DNA of 59,098 nucleotides from Rhodobacterales bacterium HKCCE3408. GTDB lineage: Bacteria; Pseudomonadota; Alphaproteobacteria; Rhodobacterales; Rhodobacteraceae. The notes under the pieces are model-generated. The model ran no database searches. It saw only the letters and a program-made list of their open reading frames with translations, and was not told the origin of the DNA. Location: NCBI GenBank assembly GCA_015689705.1, contig WVSN01000018.1, forward strand, positions 1 through 59,098, in the 5' to 3' direction. The position numbers were made by a program, and so were the translations under genes. Shown here one piece after another: positions 54,261 to 59,098 of the stretch; within the stretch, counting starts at the first letter, position 1, and the number at the start of each line of letters is the position of its first letter.

Positions 54261-55469
54261 ATGAAATTTCAGCGCAGAACGGTTCTGAAACTGTCCGCCG
54301 CGGCGCTTGCCGCCCCGGCGATCATCCCCGGCCGGCTGGCCGCCAACGATCCGATCATCTTCGGCGCGGTCGCGCCCAAGACCGGGCCGCTGGCCGGCGG
54401 CGCGGCGGTGACGCACTGGCCCAACCTGCAGCTCTGGCAGACGCAGGTGAACGCCGCGGGCGGCATCATGGTCGATGGCAACGCCCACCCGGTCGAGATC
54501 ATCGAATACGACGACCAGACCAACCCGGGCGAAACGATCCGCGGCGTCCAACGCCTTGCCACGCAGGACAACGCGCATTTCATCATCACGCCCTACGGCA
54601 CCGGCCTGCACATCGCCGCCGCGCCGATCTTCGACCGCTATGGCTATCCGCAGGTCTGCGTGACCGCGATCACCGACCAGGGCTCGGAACTTGCCGGGCA
54701 GTTCCCGAACATGTTCTTCACCCTCGGCGCGACGACGCCCTTCGCCGGCGACGTGATCCGCGTGCTGACGGCGATGCGCGACGCGGGCCAGATCGGCAAC
54801 CGGCTGGCCATGGTCAACGTCGCCGACGCCTTCGGGATCGAGCTGATGGCCGCCGGCATGCCGCTGGCCGAGGCCGCCGGGTTCGAACTGGTCTACGAGA
54901 CGAGCTACCCGCTCGGCACGCAGGACCTCGCGCCGGTCATCAACGGCGTGAAGGACGCGGCCCCCGATGCCTTCGTCGCATGGTCCTACCCGCCCGACAC
55001 GTTCGGCCTGACCGAACAGGCGATGATCGCGGGCCTCGAGGTCGGCGCCTACTATACCGCCGTCGCCACGAGCTTCCCGGGCTTCAACGCCCGCTTCGAG
55101 GGCGCGGCGAACAACATCCTCGGCGCCGGCGGGGTCAATCCCGACCTGCCGTCGTTCCAGGAATACGAGGCGGCGCATATCGAGGTCACCGGGCAGGCGC
55201 CGGACTACTGGGCCTCGGCCACGACCTACGGGTCCCTCCAGGTGCTGCAGCAGTCGATCGAGGCTGTCGGCCTCGACCGCGAAGCGGTGTCGGCGCATAT
55301 CAAGGAAGCCGATTTCGACACCGTGCTCGGCCCCATGCACTTCCGCGACAACAACTTCAATCAGGCATACTGGACCGTCGGCCAGTGGCAGGACGGCGTC
55401 TTCCGGGGCGTCGCCAGCCAGAACCGCGACGGCGTGGCCGCGGCCCGGCTGAAGGAGGGGTGGGCCTGA
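54261..55469 (+). CDS. ABC transporter substrate-binding protein (branched-chain amino acid type)
   Basis: The 402-residue periplasmic binding protein has a Tat-like signal (FQRRTVLKLSAAALAAPA), then the Peripla_BP_6 fold: FGAVAPKTGPLAGGAAVTHWP, EIIEYDDQTNPGETIRGVQRLA, and ASATTYGSLQVLQQSIEAVG. The start at 54261 is chosen over the overlapping ATG at 54234 because of AGGAGGAGGAGAAAAGTCCC. The family binds branched-chain amino acids, urea, amides or aromatic acids; the operon with an aldehyde dehydrogenase favours an aromatic or aldehyde-related substrate. Confidence 0.88.
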   Translation: MKFQRRTVLKLSAAALAAPAIIPGRLAANDPIIFGAVAPKTGPLAGGAAVTHWPNLQLWQTQVNAAGGIMVDGNAHPVEIIEYDDQTNPGETIRGVQRLATQDNAHFIITPYGTGLHIAAAPIFDRYGYPQVCVTAITDQGSELAGQFPNMFFTLGATTPFAGDVIRVLTAMRDAGQIGNRLAMVNVADAFGIELMAAGMPLAEAAGFELVYETSYPLGTQDLAPVINGVKDAAPDAFVAWSYPPDTFGLTEQAMIAGLEVGAYYTAVATSFPGFNARFEGAANNILGAGGVNPDLPSFQEYEAAHIEVTGQAPDYWASATTYGSLQVLQQSIEAVGLDREAVSAHIKEADFDTVLGPMHFRDNNFNQAYWTVGQWQDGVFRGVASQNRDGVAAARLKEGWA

Positions 55470-55534
55470 TCAACCGGGCCCCGGGGCCGGCACCCACAGG
55501 GACGGGTGCCGGCCGCCACGGCTGACGACACGAT

Positions 55535-56401
55535 ATGGATATCCTGATCACAGGCCTGCTGCTCGGCGGCACCTATGCGCTCATCGCCATGGGGCTGAAC
55601 CTGCAATACGGCATCGCGCGCATCATGAACCTCGCCAACGGGGAAATCCTCGTCGCGGGCGGGTTCGCCGCGTTCTGGATGTATACCGCCGGGCAGACGA
55701 GCCCCTACCTGACGATCTTCGTGCTCGCGCCGGTCGCCTTCGCGGTGAACTGGCTGATCTACGTGGTGATGCTGCGCCCGCTGGTGAAGCGCGCGAAATC
55801 CCGCGGCCAGCTCGAGGTCGATGCGATCCTGTCGACCTTCGGGCTCAGCTTCGTCGGTGTCGGCCTGATGCTCGCGGCCTTCGGGGGCGACTACTTCAAC
55901 TATTCCTACCTCGCCACGCCGGTAACCATATTCGGCGACAATTTCGGGCTGAACCGGATCGCGAGCTTCATCGCGGCGGCGATCCTCTGCGCCGCACTCT
56001 ACCTCTGGCTCAACCGCTCGCGCGCGGGGATGTCGATCCGCGCCATCGCGGTCTCGCCCGAAAGCGCGCGGCTTGTCGGCATCGACGTCGCGCGGCTGTC
56101 GGCCTTCGCCTTCGCGCTTGGCGGCGCGGTCACGGCGGTGGGCGGGGCGCTTCTGTCGGCCTACCTGACGCTCGACGCCTCGACCGGCGTGATCTTCACG
56201 CTCAAGGCGCTCATCATCGTCATCATGGGCGGCGTCGGTGACGTGCGCGGCACCATCGTCGCCGCGCTCCTCCTCGGCGTGATCGAGACCCTCGTGGCCT
56301 CGCTGATCGACCCGGGCCTGACTCTCGCAGCGGCCTACGCGCTCTTCATCCTGATCCTGCTGTTCCGCCCGCGCGGCCTGTTCGGACGGGGGGCGGCATG
56401 A
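55535..56401 (+). CDS. livH: Branched-chain-type ABC transporter permease LivH
   Basis: The 288-residue inner-membrane permease has eight or nine hydrophobic segments and the LivH signatures LLGGTYALIAMGLNLQYGI, GIARIMNLANGEILV and the C-terminal coupling region LNRSRAGMSIRAIAVSPESARLVGIDV. Both glycine-rich GGAVTAVGGALLSA and IMGGVGDVRGTIVAALL are typical. It ends in an overlap with livM (ATGA). Gene symbol follows family role; the substrate is unknown. Confidence 0.92.
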   Translation: MDILITGLLLGGTYALIAMGLNLQYGIARIMNLANGEILVAGGFAAFWMYTAGQTSPYLTIFVLAPVAFAVNWLIYVVMLRPLVKRAKSRGQLEVDAILSTFGLSFVGVGLMLAAFGGDYFNYSYLATPVTIFGDNFGLNRIASFIAAAILCAALYLWLNRSRAGMSIRAIAVSPESARLVGIDVARLSAFAFALGGAVTAVGGALLSAYLTLDASTGVIFTLKALIIVIMGGVGDVRGTIVAALLLGVIETLVASLIDPGLTLAAAYALFILILLFRPRGLFGRGAA

Positions 56402-57332
56402 TGAGCACGACCGATATCCGGACGATCGCGATCGCAGCGGTCGCGATCGGGGTCTGCGCGCTCCTGCCGCTCGTCGATCAGGGCTACTGGCTGTCCATCG
56501 GCGTCTCGATCGCGATGTTCACCGTTCTCGCGACGTCGTGGGCGCTGTTCTCGGGGCCGACGCATTACATCTCGCTCGCCACGGCGGCGTTCTTCGGGAT
56601 CGGCACTTATGTCACCGGCTCGTTCTACGAGAGCGTGAGCTTCTGGCTCCTCCTGCCCGCCGCGGCCATCGTCGGCGGCCTGCTGGCCGGCATCGTCGGG
56701 CTCGCCACGCTGCGGCTGTCGGGGGTCTACTTCGTGATCTTCACGCTCGGTCTGGCCGAGCTGGTGCGGCAGGTCATCACCTGGGCCCAGAACATGACGG
56801 GCCATCGCGGCACCTATGTGCTCCTCGATTTCGGCAGCCGGAGCGTGGAAGAGGTGATCTACTGGACGCTCCTCGGCCTCGCGGCGATCGTCTATCTGGC
56901 GGGCTGGCTGATCGGCCGCTCGCGGCTCGGCTTCGCACTGCGGATCATCGGCGACGACGAGGAGGTCGCGCGCCATTCGGGGATTAACACCGCGCGGGCC
57001 AAGGTGCTTCTGTTCATGGTGCCCGGCGCCGTCGCGGCGGCCACCGGCGCCGCCCTCGCCCCCCGCTACGTCTATATCGAGCCCGCGCTGGCCTTCACGC
57101 CGCTCCTCAGCTTCCAGGTCGTCATCATGGCGCTTCTGGGCGGCGCGGGCCGACTCTGGGGGCCGCTGGTCGGCGTGATCCCGTTCACGCTCCTCTGGGA
57201 AGTCATCTCCGCGACCTTCCCGAACCAGACCACGCTGCTTCTGGGCGCCGCCTTCCTCGTGATCGTCTACGTGCTGCCGCGCGGTTTCGTCGGGCTGCTG
57301 GAACGCGCCCGGGCGCGGGCAGGAGGCGGCGC

Positions 57333-57336
<4 letters not shown>
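56398..57336 (+). CDS. livM: Branched-chain-type ABC transporter permease LivM
   Basis: The 312-residue permease has about nine membrane segments and LivM features: FSGPTHYISLATAAFFGIGTY, GVYFVIFTLGLAELV, GRSRLGFALRIIGDDEEVARHSGI (EAA-like coupling loop) and FQVVIMALLGGAGRLWGPLVG. It pairs with LivH. It overlaps livG by ATGA. Confidence 0.92.
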
Positions 57337-58050
<714 letters not shown>

Positions 58051-58058
<8 letters not shown>

Positions 58059-59098
58059 GGTGAAGGGGCTCAGCGTCAGTTACGGCCAGCACCGCGCGCT
58101 GGAGGATGTCCATGTGCGCGTGAAGAAGGGCGAGATCGTCGTCATCCTTGGCGCCAACGGTGCGGGGAAGTCGACGCTTCTGAAATCCATCAGCGGCATC
58201 TGCGAGGGGCGCGTCGCGGGCTCGGTCACGCTGGACGGGACCGAGCTTCTGGGCCTCGCCCCGCACCGCATCGTCGAGGAGGGCCTCGCGCTCGTGCCCG
58301 AGGGCCGCGGCATCTTCGGCGAGCTGACCGTGCGCGAGAACCTGACGCTCGGCGCTTATTCCGGCCGCGCACGGGACGCGGAGACCGGCAATCTCGACCG
58401 GATCATGGCGCTGTTCCCGAAGCTTGGCGAGCGGCAGAAGCAGGTCGTGCGCACCATGTCGGGCGGCGAACAGCAGATGGTCGCGATCGGCCGCGCGATG
58501 ATGTCGAACCCGGCCTTCCTCGCGCTCGACGAACCCTCGCTCGGGCTTTCGCCGCTTCTGTGCAAGGAGCTGTTCCAGAACCTCGCCCGGGTTCGCGAGC
58601 TCGGGATCGGGGTGCTGCTGGTCGAACAGAACGCCAAGCAGTCGCTTGCCATCGCCGACCGCGGCTATCTTCTGGAGAACGCGCATATCGTGCACGAGGA
58701 CGGCGCGAAGGCCCTTATGCAGGACCCCGCCGTGCAGGCCGCCTATCTTGGCGCCAGCGGGGCTGCGGCACCGCATACGCACGAGGACGGGCCGGCGCCG
58801 TCAGCGGCCCCTGCCCCGGCGGCCACCGCCCCGGCGCGGCGCGCTTCGGGCAGCCGGTCGGCCGATGCGGTCCTGGGGCTGTCGGTCGCCGATCTCGTCG
58901 GCCGCGCGGCGCAACGCTCGAAGCCCGACCGCACGTCCGCGCCGTCGAAGCCCATGGCCGCCCCGCAGGCGCCGTCGCGTCCGGTCCTGTCGTCCGGCCA
59001 TGCCGACCGCCTGCAGGAGACGCTGGCCGAGATCGAGCGCGCCGCAGCACGCGCCCGCTCTGCCCGGACAGCGCGCGCGCAGGCCGAACGCCCGATGC
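58051..59098 (+). CDS. livF: Branched-chain-type ABC transporter ATPase LivF with a long C-terminal extension (partial)
   Basis: Residues 1-234 are a normal LivF: Walker A GANGAGKST, ALVPEGRGIFGELTVREN, signature MSGGEQQMVAIGRAM, Walker B LALDEPSLGLSP, and AYLGA at 231-235, where ordinary LivF proteins end. The frame then stays open for more than 110 further residues of low-complexity Ala/Pro/Ser sequence, ending at the window edge with a helical LQETLAEIERAAARARSA. No stop is seen, so the gene is truncated by the window. Such a tail is not part of the LivF family; it may be a fused domain, a regulatory arm, or a read-through. Confidence 0.85.

Overview
This 59.1 kb GC-rich window looks like the chromosome of an alphaproteobacterium of the Rhodobacteraceae (Roseobacter-type). 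The support is gene content and order: an E1-beta subunit (PdhB) with its own lipoyl domain, an Irr-type Fur regulator divergent from fabA-fabB-fabI, a fabD-fabG-acpP-fabF-mltG cluster abutting gene-transfer-agent (GTA) genes and cysE, and an Irr-type iron box on bacterioferritin. I see no tRNA or rRNA gene, CRISPR array or insertion sequence. Apart from the GTA remnant it reads as core chromosome.

Layout. 1-3.9 kb: end of an unknown gene, class I aldolase, bacterioferritin under an Irr box, aidB-like dehydrogenase, ftsB. 4-8.9 kb: pyruvate dehydrogenase operon pdhA-VOC-pdhB-small ORF-pdhC, ending in a putative PD-(D/E)XK-fold protein. 8.9-14.6 kb: DUF4396 membrane protein, YdeI-like protein, polA, two small zinc proteins, an ABC ATPase. 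14.8-19.9 kb: GT14-type glycosyltransferase and divergent sulfotransferase, adenosine kinase, nth, an Ada-like methyltransferase. 20-23.4 kb: surface and envelope proteins. 23.4-31.6 kb: catabolic genes (enolase-superfamily enzyme, Zn alcohol dehydrogenase, pcaD-pcaB-MFS, then dehydratase, hydrolase and haloacid dehalogenase). 31.8-36.8 kb: fabI-fabB-fabA, irr, typA. 36.8-41.1 kb: cysE and a collapsed GTA locus. 41.4-46.3 kb: mltG and the fab cluster. 46.5-47.9 kb: rpsF-rpsR-rplI. 48-50 kb: two related secreted proteins. 50.2-51.6 kb: trigger factor. 51.7-59.1 kb: AraC-type regulator divergent from an aldehyde dehydrogenase and a five-gene branched-chain-type ABC transporter, whose last ATPase has an unusual long C-terminal tail and runs off the window.

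The most striking feature is the GTA locus. It sits between mltG and cysE, which I believe is its ancestral position, but is reduced to the g1 (small-terminase-like) gene, one 829-codon in-frame fusion of the terminase ATPase to the C-terminal half of the g15 tail protein, and the terminal DUF2793 gene. Portal, protease, capsid and most tail genes are gone. Other points of interest are an Irr box placed on the -10 of a bacterioferritin that lacks the heme-binding methionine, 21-bp direct repeats in front of the aldehyde dehydrogenase, tandem-repeat secreted proteins, and a nuclease-fold protein translationally coupled to pdhC.
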